A stretch of 64,000 nucleotides of DNA from Nocardioides aquaticus (GTDB taxonomy: Bacteria > Actinomycetota > Actinomycetes > Propionibacteriales > Nocardioidaceae). This document shows positions 49,948 through 59,809 of this stretch, in pieces (position 1 is the stretch's first letter; each line of letters begins with the position of its first letter). The stretch lies in contig NZ_CP075371.1 in NCBI RefSeq assembly GCF_018459925.1, forward strand, positions 4,216,001 through 4,280,000, in the 5' to 3' direction. A program made the translations under genes and the position numbers. The notes beneath the pieces were generated by a model that did no database searches, was not told where the DNA came from, and saw only the letters and a list, made by a program, of their open reading frames with translations.

Positions 49948-51033
49948 TCAGCGCCAGGCTCGGACCTCGGGCCGCATCAGCAGCGCCACGACCAGCACGC
50001 AGCCGACGAGCGGGACGAGGAAGGCCGGGGAGCCCAGGGAGAACCCCAGGGCGAGCACGGCCGCGCCGGCCGCGCACCCGAAGAGCGTCCACCGCCCGCC
50101 GACCGAGCCGCGCACCGCCAGGACGGCGGCGACGATCGCCGCGAGGCACCACACCGCCAGGATCCCGAACATGACCGTGCTGGCGACCTGGATGTCGCGC
50201 AGCGACAGCCCCTGCTCGAGCGCCGCGGGGTCCTGCTCGCGGAGCGCGTCGACCACGACGTCGGGCGAGGCCCACAGCAGGGCACCGCCGCCGATCGCCA
50301 GCACCAGCGTCAGCGCGCACAGCGACCACGACACGAGGCAGGCCACCATCAGCGCCGGCGGCCGGGGCCGCCGCTGCCCGGGGTGAGCCGGCTGCTGGCC
50401 GGGGACCTGGTGGTGCACCGGCTCGCCGAACGGCTGGGCGTACGGCGCGGGACGCCCGCCCTGCTCCCCCGCCTGCGGCGCCGGGTAGCCGGTCGGCTGC
50501 TGGGCCGGCTGCTGGGCCGGCTGCTGGGTCGGGGGCAGGAACGCCTGCTGCTGCGGGGTGGGCGTCGCCTCCTTCCCGCGCGGTCGGCGGGCGGGCGGGT
50601 CCGGGATCGGCAGCCCGGCGTACCACTCGCGGGCCGGGCTCAGCCACAGCGTGATGACCGAGGCGACGACCACGGCGGAGATCAGGCCGCCGGTGACCGT
50701 GCCGGCGACGAAGACCGGCAGCGCCAGCGCGCTGAGCACGATCCGCGCGCTCCTGGACTTCAGGAGCACCTGCCAGCCGAGGATCCCCGTGGTCACGGCG
50801 AGCGCGGCGGCGGCCATCGCGGTGACACGGAGGACGTCCAGGGCGGCGCCCACGCTGAGGCCGAGCCCGTCGCCGGGGGCGTCGGCGAGGAACTCCTCGA
50901 CGCCCTCGCGGGTGTCCAGCGTGCCGATCCCGGCCACGACCTGCCACGCCGAGAGCAGGATGAAGGCGGAGCCGATCATGATGATGGCCGCGGACCAGGT
51001 CACCTGGCGCGGGCGGGCGTCAGCGGCGGGCAC
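49948..51033 (-). CDS. Multi-helix membrane protein with Gln/Pro-rich linker
   Basis: 361 residues: four helices, a cytoplasmic Pro/Gln-rich linker (about 150-225, 'TQQPAQQPAQQPTGYPAP') and four more helices. The first half contains 'REWYAGLP', similar to the 'NEWYAEQ' of the next gene, suggesting a shared origin of the two membrane domains. GTG at 51033. Function unknown; 21 bp separates it from the following gene. Confidence 0.75.
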   Translation of the reverse strand: MPAADARPRQVTWSAAIIMIGSAFILLSAWQVVAGIGTLDTREGVEEFLADAPGDGLGLSVGAALDVLRVTAMAAAALAVTTGILGWQVLLKSRSARIVLSALALPVFVAGTVTGGLISAVVVASVITLWLSPAREWYAGLPIPDPPARRPRGKEATPTPQQQAFLPPTQQPAQQPAQQPTGYPAPQAGEQGGRPAPYAQPFGEPVHHQVPGQQPAHPGQRRPRPPALMVACLVSWSLCALTLVLAIGGGALLWASPDVVVDALREQDPAALEQGLSLRDIQVASTVMFGILAVWCLAAIVAAVLAVRGSVGGRWTLFGCAAGAAVLALGFSLGSPAFLVPLVGCVLVVALLMRPEVRAWR

Positions 51034-51084
51034 GGCCCCATCCTCCCAGGCCGACCCAGCGCGCCGCCCGGACCCCCGGCGCCT

Positions 51085-51134
51085 CGGACGTCATACCTCG
51101 GCGCGCCCGGCCGCGGACCGGGCCGCATGACGTC
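51085..51134. repeat. Palindromic intergenic element, copy 2, likely gudD terminator
   Basis: GGACGTCAT (51085-51093) pairs with ATGACGTCC (51126-51134) around 32 bases with the same CGCCCGGCCG / GGGCCG interior as the copy at 10356. It lies 26 bp past the gudD stop and before the membrane protein gene. Confidence 0.6.
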
Positions 51135-51159
51135 CCGGGGGCGTGGAGCCGGCGCCCGC

Positions 51160-52482
51160 TCAGCGCACCAGGCAGGGACGCTTCGGGTCGAAGGCCCACC
51201 CCGGCACGAGGTGCTGCATCGCCACGGCGTCGTCGCGGGCGCCGAGGCCGTGCTCGACGTAGAGCTCGTGCGCGGCCGCGAGCCGGTCGCGGTCGATCTG
51301 CACGCCCAGGCCGCCACCGGTCGGCACGGTGATCTCGCCGTCGACGACCTGCGGCGGCGCGGTCGTCAGGCCCTGGCCGTCCTGCCAGATCCAGTGCGTG
51401 TCCAGCGCGGTGATCTCACCCGGGGCGGCGGCGCCGACCTGGGTGAACATCGCCAGCGAGACGTCGAAGTGGTTGTTGGAGTGCGAGCCCCAGGTCAGCC
51501 CGAACTCGTGGCACAGCTGCGCGACCCGGACGGAGCCCGCCATCGTCCAGAAGTGCGGGTCGGCCAGCGGGATGTCGACCGCGTGCTCGCGCACCGCGTG
51601 GGCCAGCTGGCGCCAGTCGGTGGCGATCATGTTGGTCGCGGTCCGCAGCCCGGTGGCACGGCGGAACTCCGCCATCACCTCGCGCCCCGAGAAGCCGCCC
51701 TCGGCGCCGCAGGGGTCCTCCGCGTACGCCAGCACGTCGCCGAGGTCACGGCACAGCTCGACGGCCTCGGCGAGGAGCCAGCCGCCGTTGGGGTCGAGGG
51801 TGATCCGGGCGTCCGGGAAGCGGGTGTGGAGGGCGCGGACGACCTCGACCTCCTCGGCCCCGGGCAGCACGCCGCCCTTGAGCTTGAAGTCGCGGAAGCC
51901 GTACCGCGCGGCGGTGGCCTCGGCGAGGCGGACCACGGCGTCGGGGGTCATCGCCTCCTCGCGCCGCAGCCGCTCCCAGTCGTCGGCGCCGTCGGGCTCG
52001 CGCAGGTAGGGCAGGTCGGTGCGGTCGGGGTCGCCGACGAAGAACAGGTAGCCCAGCATCGGCACCGCGTCGCGCTGCTGGCCGTCGCCGAGCAGCTCGG
52101 CCACGGGGACGCCGAGGTCCTGGCCGTGCAGGTCGAGCAGGGCCGACTCGAGCGCGGTGACGGCGTGCACCGTCGTGCGCAGGTCGAAGGTCTGCAGCCC
52201 GCGCCCGCCGGCGTCGCGGTCGGCGAAGCGGGCCGCGACCTCGCGCAGCAGCGAGCGGAACCGGGCGACCGGCTGCCCGACGAGCACGTCCGCGGCGTCC
52301 TCGATGGTCTGCTTGATCGCCTCGCCGCCGGGGACCTCCCCGAGGCCGGTGCGGCCGTCGGAGTCGGTGACCAGCGCGATGTTGCGGGTGAAGTACGGGC
52401 CGTGGGCGCCCGACAGGTTGAGCAGCATCGAGTCGTGGCCGGCGACCGGCACCACCTCGATGCCGGTGACCGTCACGCTCAC
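51160..52482 (-). CDS. gudD: Glucarate dehydratase
   Basis: Enolase-superfamily enzyme dehydrating D-glucarate to 5-dehydro-4-deoxyglucarate. 440 residues with '[14 protein letters not shown]', '[10 protein letters not shown]' (KxK base), 'LDPNGGW' (metal Asp), 'YAEDPCGAE', '[11 protein letters not shown]' and '[13 protein letters not shown]' (catalytic His region). GTG at 52482 overlaps the aldehyde dehydrogenase stop (GTGA). Last gene of kdgD-dehydrogenase-gudD. Confidence 0.94.
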   Translation of the reverse strand: MSVTVTGIEVVPVAGHDSMLLNLSGAHGPYFTRNIALVTDSDGRTGLGEVPGGEAIKQTIEDAADVLVGQPVARFRSLLREVAARFADRDAGGRGLQTFDLRTTVHAVTALESALLDLHGQDLGVPVAELLGDGQQRDAVPMLGYLFFVGDPDRTDLPYLREPDGADDWERLRREEAMTPDAVVRLAEATAARYGFRDFKLKGGVLPGAEEVEVVRALHTRFPDARITLDPNGGWLLAEAVELCRDLGDVLAYAEDPCGAEGGFSGREVMAEFRRATGLRTATNMIATDWRQLAHAVREHAVDIPLADPHFWTMAGSVRVAQLCHEFGLTWGSHSNNHFDVSLAMFTQVGAAAPGEITALDTHWIWQDGQGLTTAPPQVVDGEITVPTGGGLGVQIDRDRLAAAHELYVEHGLGARDDAVAMQHLVPGWAFDPKRPCLVR

Positions 52483-54122
52483 GCGCGGCCCCCCAGCTCG
52501 AGCACCCCGTCGACGCGACGGGTCAGGCCCCACGGGTTGTCGTCGGCGACGGCCGCGGGCAGCAGGCCCGCCGGCACGTCCTGGTAGCAGACCGGGCGCT
52601 GGAAGCGCTCGACCGCGAGCGAGCCGACCGACGTGGTCCGCGAGTCCGAAGTGGCCGGGAAGGGGCCGCCGTGGACCATCGCGTGGCCGACCTCGACGCC
52701 CGTGGGCCACCCGTTGAAGAGGATGCGTCCGGCGCGGTCCTCGAGCACCGGCAGCAGCGCGCGCGCCTGCGCGGCGTCCTGGGCGTCCTCGACGTCGCAG
52801 TGGACGGTCGCGGTGAGCTGGCCCTCCACGCCGCGCAGGATGGTGAGCAGCTCGTCGAGGTCCGACCAGCGGACGACGACGCCCGAGGCGCCGAAGACCT
52901 CCTGCTCGGCCGCGTGGGCGGCGCGCTGCCAGTCGGCGACGCTGAGCGCGGGGGCGGGGGCGCCCTCGCCGCCCTCGCTGCCGGTCGCGACCTGCTCGAC
53001 GCCGTCGGCGCCCGCGAGGTCGGCGACGCCGCGGGCGTACGCCTCCGCGATGCCGGGCGTGAGCATCCGCTGACCGGTGGCGTCGGCGATCCGGCGGCCG
53101 GCCTCCGCGACGAACGCGTCACCGGCCTCGCCGGCCGGGACGAGCGCCAGGCCCGGGTTGGTGCAGAACTGGCCGGAGCCGAGGGTCAGCGAGCCGACGA
53201 ACGCCTGGGCCAGCGCGGCCGGGTCCTGCCGGGCGAGCGCGCCGGGGAGCACGACGACCGGGTTCACCGAGGACATCTCGGCGTAGACCGGGATCGGCTC
53301 GCGACGGGCGCGGGCGACGTCGACCAGGGCCAGGCCGCCGGCGCGGGAGCCGGTGAACCCGACCGCCTTGATCCGCGGGTCGGCGACCAGCGCGGCGCCG
53401 AACTCGTTGCCGGCGCCGAGCACGAAGGAGAAGGTCCCGGCCGGCAGCCCGACCCGGGCCACGGCCCGGGCGACCGCGCGGGCGACGAGCTCGCCGGTGC
53501 CCGGGTGGGCCGGGTGGCCCTTGACCACGACCGGGCAGCCGGCGGCCAGCGCGGAGGCGGTGTCGCCGCCGGCGGTGGAGAAGGCCAGCGGGAAGTTGCT
53601 GGCCCCGAACACCGCGACCGGGCCGAGCGGGACCCAGCGCTGACGCAGGTCGGCGCGGGGCAGCGGGGTGCGCTCGGGCAGCGCGGGGTCCAGGCGTACG
53701 CCCAGGTGGTCACCGCTCGCGGCGACCCCGGCGAAGAGGCGCAGCTGCCCGGTGGTACGGCCGACCTCGCCCGCGATGCGGCCCTCGGGCAGGCCGCTCT
53801 CGGCCACGGCGCAGGCGACCAGGTCGTCGCGGTCGGCCTCGATCTCCTCGGCCATCGCGGTCAGCAGCGCGGAGCGCTCGGCCGGGGTGGTGGCGCGGTA
53901 GGTCGCGGCGGCGTCCGCCGCGGCGGCGACCGCGCGGTCGAGCTGATCGAGGTCGAGCAGCCCGAACTCCGGGCCGATCTCGGCGCCGGTGGCCGCAGCC
54001 CGGGCGCGGAGCGTGCCGGCGGTGCCGGTCAGCTCCTCGCCGGCCACGACGGAGACGCCCCGGACCGAGGTGGGGACGGCGGGGGTGCTGGGGGTGCTGG
54101 GGGTGCTGTCTGCAGACGTCAC
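52479..54122 (-). CDS. Aldehyde dehydrogenase (2,5-dioxovalerate / alpha-ketoglutarate semialdehyde type)
   Basis: NAD(P)-dependent dehydrogenase, 547 residues. Catalytic Cys in '[13 protein letters not shown]' and Glu in '[17 protein letters not shown]'; cofactor region '[14 protein letters not shown]' and 'VGFTGSRAG'. In this context it oxidises alpha-ketoglutarate semialdehyde to 2-oxoglutarate, the last step of glucarate breakdown. The N-terminal Thr/Pro/Ser stretch is low complexity. GTG at 54122 overlaps the kdgD stop (GTGA). Confidence 0.92.
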   Translation of the reverse strand: MTSADSTPSTPSTPAVPTSVRGVSVVAGEELTGTAGTLRARAAATGAEIGPEFGLLDLDQLDRAVAAAADAAATYRATTPAERSALLTAMAEEIEADRDDLVACAVAESGLPEGRIAGEVGRTTGQLRLFAGVAASGDHLGVRLDPALPERTPLPRADLRQRWVPLGPVAVFGASNFPLAFSTAGGDTASALAAGCPVVVKGHPAHPGTGELVARAVARAVARVGLPAGTFSFVLGAGNEFGAALVADPRIKAVGFTGSRAGGLALVDVARARREPIPVYAEMSSVNPVVVLPGALARQDPAALAQAFVGSLTLGSGQFCTNPGLALVPAGEAGDAFVAEAGRRIADATGQRMLTPGIAEAYARGVADLAGADGVEQVATGSEGGEGAPAPALSVADWQRAAHAAEQEVFGASGVVVRWSDLDELLTILRGVEGQLTATVHCDVEDAQDAAQARALLPVLEDRAGRILFNGWPTGVEVGHAMVHGGPFPATSDSRTTSVGSLAVERFQRPVCYQDVPAGLLPAAVADDNPWGLTRRVDGVLELGGRA

Positions 54123-55045
54123 GCGGGGACTCCTCCGATGCGCTTGACCAGGTCGGTCAGGGTCGCGAGCTCGAGCTCGCTCAGGTCGGTCAGGGGGGTG
54201 CGGACCGGGCCCGCGGGACGGCCGATGACCGTCATGCCGGCCTTGACGATCGACACGGCGTAGCCCTGCTGGCGGTCGCGCAGCTGGGTGTAGGGGATGA
54301 CGAACTCGTTCAGCATGGCGTAGACCCGGTCCTGGTCCTGCGCACGGACGGCGTCGTAGAACGCCAGCGCGAACTCGGGCACGAAGTTGAAGATGGCCGA
54401 GGAGTAGGTGGTCACGCCGAGCTGGAGCAGCGGCAGCGCGAAGACCTCGGCGGTGGGCAGACCGCCGATGTAGGTCAGCCGGTCGCCCATCCGGGCGTAG
54501 GTCCGGGTCATCTGCTCGATGTTGCCCACCCCGTCCTTGAAGCCGACCAGGGTGCGGTTGCGCTCGCAGGCCTGCTCCAGGGCGTCGGCGTGCAGCACGG
54601 CGTTGGCGCGGCTGTAGAACACCACGCCGAGCGAGCTGGCCTCGCAGACCGCGGTGATGTGGTCGACGAGCCCCTCCTGGCTGGCCTCGGTGAGGTACGG
54701 GGGCATCAGCAGCAGGCCGTCGGCGCCGGCCTCCTCGGCGGCGCGGGCCTGGGCGACGGCGTTCACCGTGGAGCCGGTCGCGGGGGCCAGGACCGGCACG
54801 GCGCCGTCGACGGCGCCCACGGCGGCACGCACGACGCGGTCGGTCTCGGCGGGGGTCAGCGAGAAGCCCTCCCCGGTGCCGCCGGCGGCGAAGAGGCCGG
54901 CGACCGGGTGGGTGCTCAACCAGGACAGGTGCTCCCGGTAGGCCGCCTCGTCGAACTCACCGTCCTCGCGGAAGTGGGTGACGGGGAAGGACAGCAGGCC
55001 GCTGCCGAGGGTGCCGGCCAGCTCGTCGGGGGTCACGTGCGCCAC
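54119..55045 (-). CDS. kdgD: 5-Dehydro-4-deoxyglucarate dehydratase
   Basis: DapA-family lyase that dehydrates and decarboxylates 5-dehydro-4-deoxyglucarate to alpha-ketoglutarate semialdehyde. 308 residues with '[16 protein letters not shown]', 'YSRANAVL' and Schiff-base Lys in '[14 protein letters not shown]'. GTG at 55045. First gene of the catabolic arm; a LysR-type box lies 65-92 bp upstream. Confidence 0.94.
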   Translation of the reverse strand: MAHVTPDELAGTLGSGLLSFPVTHFREDGEFDEAAYREHLSWLSTHPVAGLFAAGGTGEGFSLTPAETDRVVRAAVGAVDGAVPVLAPATGSTVNAVAQARAAEEAGADGLLLMPPYLTEASQEGLVDHITAVCEASSLGVVFYSRANAVLHADALEQACERNRTLVGFKDGVGNIEQMTRTYARMGDRLTYIGGLPTAEVFALPLLQLGVTTYSSAIFNFVPEFALAFYDAVRAQDQDRVYAMLNEFVIPYTQLRDRQQGYAVSIVKAGMTVIGRPAGPVRTPLTDLSELELATLTDLVKRIGGVPA

Positions 55046-55109
55046 GGTGGGTTCCTCTCGTGCGGAGTGACGACCGTCGCCCTCCGCCGCTCACGCTAGG
55101 CAGCCGCCA

Positions 55110-55137
55110 CGATGCCCGTCCAACACTCGATGGGCAT
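55110..55137 (-). promoter_or_regulatory. Putative LysR box upstream of kdgD
   Basis: On the minus strand ATGCC-N9-TTGGAC-N2-GCATCG; the same pattern with identical spacing occurs at 56097-56124. The outer GATGCCC/GGGCATC form an inverted repeat, as expected for a LysR-type dimer site. Confidence 0.65.
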
Positions 55138-55141
55138 CCAC

Positions 55142-56077
55142 TCATTCACCCAGAGCATCGTCAATCTCCTGGGCCGAGCGCTGCACTAGGTGCAGCACCT
55201 GGCGCAGCATCGGGCTCATCGCGCCCCGCGCCCAGATCGCGTGGAGCTCCACCGGGCGGGCCGGGTCGGAGTCGGGATGACCTCCACCGAGGCCGGTCAG
55301 CGGCTTGAAGACCACGCCCTCGACACCCAGTGCGGCCGCGCTGGCCGGCACGAACGCGACGCCCTGGCCGGCGGCGACGAGGATGACGGCCGTGAGGACC
55401 TGCTGCACGTGCTGCTCGATGCGCGAGTGACCGTTGACCAGGAAGCGCACGGTCATCTCGTGGAAGTAGCGCGCCGAGGTCGGGTGGTAGCCGATCACCG
55501 GGACCCCGTCGAAGTCCTCCGGGCCGAGCGGGCCGCGGGAGGAGGCCAGCGGGTGGTCGCGGGCGACGACGGCCCGCAACGGCTCGCGCGCCACCACGCG
55601 CGACGACAGGACGCTGGTGTCGAAGGGCGGCCGAGCCAGCCCCAGGTCGATCTCGCCGCGCCGGATCCCGTCGACCTGCCCGCCGGTGACCCGCTCGTGC
55701 AGGATCACCTCGACCGACGGCAGCTCGCGCCCGAGCTTGCCCAGCAGGGGGCCGAGCACCCCGATCGCCGAGACCGCGGTGAAGCCCAGGTGCAGGGTCC
55801 CGGCCCAGCCGCCCTCCACCCGGCGGGCGTGCGCGACGGCCTCGTCGAGCGTGGTGACCAGGCGGTAGCAGTCCTCGAGGAACGCGGTGCCGGCGGCAGT
55901 CAGGGCGACGCGGCGGTTGTCGCGGTCGAGCAGCTGGGCGCCCACCATCCGCTCCAGCTTCTGGATCTGGCGCGAGAGCGGGGGCTGCGTCATCTTCAGC
56001 CGCTCGGCGGCCCGACCGAAGTGCAGCTCCTCGGCGACGGCCACGAAGCAGCGGACCTGGTCCAGCGTGACGTCCAT
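55142..56077 (-). CDS. LysR family transcriptional regulator
   Basis: 311 residues: N-terminal winged HTH ('MDVTLDQVRCFVAVAEELHF', 'MTQPPLSRQIQKLE') and a substrate-binding effector domain. Probably activates the glucarate genes on both sides in response to a sugar diacid (inference from position and shared boxes). ATG at 56077; a box lies 20 bp upstream, consistent with autoregulation, and its stop is 5 bp from the kdgD-side box. Confidence 0.92.
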   Translation of the reverse strand: MDVTLDQVRCFVAVAEELHFGRAAERLKMTQPPLSRQIQKLERMVGAQLLDRDNRRVALTAAGTAFLEDCYRLVTTLDEAVAHARRVEGGWAGTLHLGFTAVSAIGVLGPLLGKLGRELPSVEVILHERVTGGQVDGIRRGEIDLGLARPPFDTSVLSSRVVAREPLRAVVARDHPLASSRGPLGPEDFDGVPVIGYHPTSARYFHEMTVRFLVNGHSRIEQHVQQVLTAVILVAAGQGVAFVPASAAALGVEGVVFKPLTGLGGGHPDSDPARPVELHAIWARGAMSPMLRQVLHLVQRSAQEIDDALGE

Positions 56078-56096
56078 GCTGCGACGGTATCAAGCA

Positions 56097-56124
56097 ATGC
56101 CGGAACTCTCTTGGACACGCATCG
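56097..56124 (+). promoter_or_regulatory. Putative LysR box between lysR and tctC
   Basis: ATGCC (56097), 9 bases, TTGGAC (56111-56116), 2 bases, GCATCG (56119-56124): 17 defined positions identical to the box at 55110-55137. It lies 20 bp before lysR and 97 bp before tctC, in the divergent promoter region. Confidence 0.65.
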
Positions 56125-56220
56125 CTGGCGACTCGTACCGTCAGTGACGCCGGCCACAGCGACCGGTTCAGCGGACCCGGGTCCACATCCCGGGCGCAGA
56201 TGACTCCAGGAGTGATTCCC

Positions 56221-57225
56221 ATGGCCAGCCACCGGACGACCCTCAGCCTCGCGGGCGCCGCCACCGCCGCCACCCTCCTCCTCTCCGCCTGCGGTGGCGT
56301 CTCCACCAGCACCGGCGGCAGCGACGACGGCGGCTCCTACCCCTCGGGCACGGTCGAGATGTACGTCGGCGCCGACCCGGGCGGCTCGAGCGACCTGATC
56401 AGCCGCCAGGTCTCCACCGGGCTGTCCGACGCGCTGGACGCGTCCTTCCCGGTGATCAACGCCTCCGGCGCGAACGGCGCGCTCGCCGCCGCCGAGGTCG
56501 CCTCCGCCGAGCCCGACGGCTCGACCATCGCGGTCCAGAACGCCTCCCTCTTCGCGATCACCCCGCTCGCCGTGGCCGAGGACGAGGTCACCAACATCGA
56601 CGACTTCGAGGTCGTCGGCGGCGTCTCCCGCGACGACTACGTCCTGGTCACCAATGCCGACAGCGAGTACCAGACCATCGAGGACCTCGAGGGCGCCGAC
56701 TCCCTGAAGTACGGCACCACCGGCGTCGGCACCGGCTCGCAGGTCGCCCAGGCGCTGCTCTTCGGGGACCTCGGCGTGGACGCGACCGACGTGCCCTTCG
56801 ACGGCGGTGCGCCGGCCCTGACCGCGGTCCTCGGCGGCCAGGTCGACGCGGCCGCGCTGCAGATCGGCGAGGCCATCGAGAACATTGAGGCCGGCAAGCT
56901 CACCCCGCTGACCGTCTTCGGCCCCGAGCGCGTCGAGTCGCTGCCCGACGTCGAGACCGCCACCGAGCAGGGCCTCGAGGTCGAGGTCTCGCAGTACCGC
57001 TTCCTGACCGTGCCGGCCGGCACCCCGCAGGACGTCATCGACACCCTGGCCGGCGGACTCGAGGAGACCTTCGCGACCGAGGACTACCAGGCGTTCAACG
57101 AGCAGAACAACCTCGCCCCGCTCGAGGTCTCCGGCGAGGAGATCGTCACCATGCTCGAGGAGGACGGCCAGCGCTACGCCGACCTGCTCGACGAGTACGG
57201 CATCAGCCTCGGCAGCGCGTCCTGA
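56221..57225 (+). CDS. tctC: Tripartite tricarboxylate transporter substrate-binding protein
   Basis: Extracytoplasmic solute receptor (Bug/TctC family), 334 residues, with a lipobox 'TLLLSACGG' (Cys near residue 24) for membrane anchoring. Family segments 'VGADPGGSSDLISRQV', 'GANGALAAAEVA' and 'KYGTTGVGTGSQ' are present. ATG at 56221 has CAGGAGTG upstream; an in-frame ATG at 56200 would spoil the signal peptide. Context suggests it binds glucarate or a related sugar diacid. Confidence 0.93.
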   Translation: MASHRTTLSLAGAATAATLLLSACGGVSTSTGGSDDGGSYPSGTVEMYVGADPGGSSDLISRQVSTGLSDALDASFPVINASGANGALAAAEVASAEPDGSTIAVQNASLFAITPLAVAEDEVTNIDDFEVVGGVSRDDYVLVTNADSEYQTIEDLEGADSLKYGTTGVGTGSQVAQALLFGDLGVDATDVPFDGGAPALTAVLGGQVDAAALQIGEAIENIEAGKLTPLTVFGPERVESLPDVETATEQGLEVEVSQYRFLTVPAGTPQDVIDTLAGGLEETFATEDYQAFNEQNNLAPLEVSGEEIVTMLEEDGQRYADLLDEYGISLGSAS

Positions 57226-57284
57226 CCTGACCGGTCGCCCCGCAGCACTCCCCGTACGCCCCGCTCGACCCCGAGGAGCCGACG

Positions 57285-57854
57285 ATGAGCACCACCCCAC
57301 CGACCGGGCCGAACGCCCCCGGTGGCGTCCCCGGCACCTCGGGGTCGCCGGAGCCGGACGTGCTGGAGGAGCTCCAGGCCGAGGTCGCCCGTGACCTCGA
57401 GGACGAGAAGCCTCCCGCCGGCGGACCGGCGTACCAGGTCGTCGCGGCGCTGGTCGGGGTCGCGCTGGGCGTCACCGGGATGGTGATGAGCCTGGGCTAC
57501 GGCCTCGGCTCGCTCACCGAGCCGGGCGCCGGCCTGTGGCCCTTCGCGACCAGCGTGCTGGTCACCGGCCTGTCGGTGCTGCTGCTCGTGGTGGGCCGCG
57601 GCCTGGACGACGCGGAGGCCTTCACCCGCTCCAGCCTGCTGCCGTTCGCGGGCGCGGCGACCTTCCTCGGGATGGCGTTCCTGATGCCGGTGATCGGCTT
57701 CGAGATCCCGTCGTTCCTGCTGTGCCTGGTGTGGCTGCGCTTCCTGGGCGGTGAGACCTGGCGCTCGACGGTGCTGGTCGCGCTCGGGACCACCGTCGCG
57801 TTCTACCTCTTGTTCCTCTACGGGCTCAGCATCCCGCTGCCCCACCTCTTCTGA
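57285..57854 (+). CDS. tctB: Tripartite tricarboxylate transporter small membrane subunit
   Basis: 189 residues with a disordered N-terminus (about 1-45) and four helices, the usual TctB plan. The sequence 'GAGLWPFATSVLVTGL' carries the family feature of the second helix. ATG at 57285. It lies between tctC and tctA, 59 and 18 bp from each. Confidence 0.9.
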   Translation: MSTTPPTGPNAPGGVPGTSGSPEPDVLEELQAEVARDLEDEKPPAGGPAYQVVAALVGVALGVTGMVMSLGYGLGSLTEPGAGLWPFATSVLVTGLSVLLLVVGRGLDDAEAFTRSSLLPFAGAATFLGMAFLMPVIGFEIPSFLLCLVWLRFLGGETWRSTVLVALGTTVAFYLLFLYGLSIPLPHLF

Positions 57855-57872
57855 CGGCCACGGAGTCCCCGC

Positions 57873-59417
57873 ATGGATGTCAACGCCTTCCTCGACGGCT
57901 TCGCCGTCGCCGTGCAACCCGCGAACCTGTTCTACGTCCTGCTCGGTGTCCTGATCGGGATGCTGATCGGCGTGCTGCCCGGCCTCGGCCCGGCCGCCAC
58001 GATCGCGATCCTGCTGCCGGTCGCCTACAACGTCCCCGACGTCTCGGCGATCATCATGCTGGCCGGCATCTACTACGGCGCGCAGTACGGCGGGACCATC
58101 ACCTCGGTCCTGCTCCGACTGCCCGGCGAGGCCTCGAGCGTGGTCACCGTCTTCGACGGGTTCGCGCTGGCCAAGCAGGGCAAGGCCGGCACCGCCCTCG
58201 GCATCGCCGCGATCGGCTCGTTCGTCGGGGCCACCGTCGCCATCGTCGGGATGACCTTCCTGGCCCCGGTCGTCGCCGGCTTCGCCCTCGACTTCGGCCC
58301 GCCGGAGTACGCCGCGCTGGCGCTGCTCGGCGTGCTGCTCGTCGCCACCGTCGGCAACGGCAACATGATCAAGGCGCTGGTCGCCGCGGCCCTGGGACTC
58401 TTGCTGGCCACCGTGGGCCGCGACGGGTTCACCGGCGCCAGCCGCTTCACCTTCGACAGCCTCCAGCTCTCCGACGGCATCGACTTCGTGGTCGTCGCGA
58501 TGGGCCTCTTCGGCGTCGGGGAGATCCTGCACAACCTCGAGCAGCGCCACGGCAAGGTCCAGGCGCCCGCGCCGGTCGCCAACGTGTGGCCCTCGCGCGG
58601 CGAGCTCAAGCAGTCCTCGGGCGCGATCGGGCGCGGCTCGGTGATCGGCTTCTTCCTCGGCATCCTGCCCGGCGGCGGCGCGGTGATGGCCTCGCTGGTC
58701 GCCTACGCCGCGGAGAAGAAGCGCGCCAAGGACCCCTCGCGCTTCGGCCGCGGCGCGATCGAGGGCGTCGCCGCCCCCGAGACCGCCAACAACGCCGCGG
58801 CGACCTCCTCCTTCATCCCGCTGCTCACGATCGGCATCCCGGCCAACGCCTCGATGGCCATCCTCTTCGGCGCACTGCTCGTGCTGGGCGTGACGCCCGG
58901 GCCGCAGCTGCTCGAGGAGCGCCCCGACGTCTTCTGGGGCGTCATCAACTCGATGTACCTCGGCAACATCATGCTGCTGATCCTCAGCATCCCGCTGGTC
59001 GGCGTCTTCGTCCGCGTGCTGCGGGTGCGCCCCGCGATCCTCGCGCCGATCACCGCCCTGATCACGATCCTGGGCGTCTACACGATCCGGAACTCGGTCT
59101 TCGACATCTTCGTGATGATCGTCTTCGGGATCATCGGCTACCTGATGAAGAAGGTCGGCTTCGAGCCCGGCCCGCTGGTCCTGGCCTTCGTGCTCGGCGC
59201 CCTGGTCGAGGACAGCATCCGCCGCTCGCTGCTGATCTTCGGCGGCGACCCGACCGGCTTCGTGACCCGCCCGATCTCCGGGACGATCCTCGCCTTCCTG
59301 GTCCTGGTGATCCTGCTGCCGCTGCTGCGCAAGCTGCTGGCCCGACGTACCCGAGCCGGCGGACCCTCCGGGCCCGCCTCCCCCCCCACTCCCGATCGTG
59401 AAGAGAGCCTGCGATGA
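57873..59417 (+). CDS. tctA: Tripartite tricarboxylate transporter large permease subunit
   Basis: 514-residue permease of about twelve helices with the TctA signatures 'LPGLGPAATIAILLPVAY', 'GIYYGAQYGGTITSVLL' and the internal repeat 'GILPGGGAVMASLVAYA'. It imports substrate delivered by TctC using an ion gradient. ATG at 57873. The TGA overlaps the following usp gene (ATGA). Confidence 0.94.
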   Translation: MDVNAFLDGFAVAVQPANLFYVLLGVLIGMLIGVLPGLGPAATIAILLPVAYNVPDVSAIIMLAGIYYGAQYGGTITSVLLRLPGEASSVVTVFDGFALAKQGKAGTALGIAAIGSFVGATVAIVGMTFLAPVVAGFALDFGPPEYAALALLGVLLVATVGNGNMIKALVAAALGLLLATVGRDGFTGASRFTFDSLQLSDGIDFVVVAMGLFGVGEILHNLEQRHGKVQAPAPVANVWPSRGELKQSSGAIGRGSVIGFFLGILPGGGAVMASLVAYAAEKKRAKDPSRFGRGAIEGVAAPETANNAAATSSFIPLLTIGIPANASMAILFGALLVLGVTPGPQLLEERPDVFWGVINSMYLGNIMLLILSIPLVGVFVRVLRVRPAILAPITALITILGVYTIRNSVFDIFVMIVFGIIGYLMKKVGFEPGPLVLAFVLGALVEDSIRRSLLIFGGDPTGFVTRPISGTILAFLVLVILLPLLRKLLARRTRAGGPSGPASPPTPDREESLR

Positions 59418-59809
59418 CGATCCTGATCGGCTACGTGCCGACCCCGCGCGGCGAGGCCGCGCTCACCGCCGGACTCGACGAGGCCGCCGCCCGTGGCGAC
59501 GAGGTGGTCCTGCTGAACAGCCCCCGCCGCGGTCAGCTGGTCGACGGCCACCTCGTCGACGAGGCCACCGAGGCCGGGCTGGTCGAGCGGGCCCGGGCCC
59601 TCGACGTGACCCTGCGCGTCGACCGCGCCGACCACGGCGCCGACCTGGTCGCCGCCTTCAGCTCGGCGGTCGAGGCCAACGACGCGCGGCTGGTGGTGAT
59701 CGGCGTGAAGCGCCGCTCGCCGGTCGGCAAGCTGGTCATGGGCAGCGACGCGCAGCGGCTGCTGCTCGACCTCGACGTGCCGATCCTGGCCGTCAAGCCC
59801 CCGCGGTGA
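59414..59809 (+). CDS. Universal stress protein family
   Basis: 131 residues with a Usp fold: 'TILIGYVPTPRGEAALTAGL' and the ATP-type loop 'VIGVKRRSPVGKLVMGSDAQ' near the C-terminus. Usp proteins are often encoded with TTT or TRAP transporters and may regulate uptake; that role is inferred. Overlaps tctA (ATGA) and the next gene (GTGA), so it is translationally coupled to both. Confidence 0.88.
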   Translation: MTILIGYVPTPRGEAALTAGLDEAAARGDEVVLLNSPRRGQLVDGHLVDEATEAGLVERARALDVTLRVDRADHGADLVAAFSSAVEANDARLVVIGVKRRSPVGKLVMGSDAQRLLLDLDVPILAVKPPR

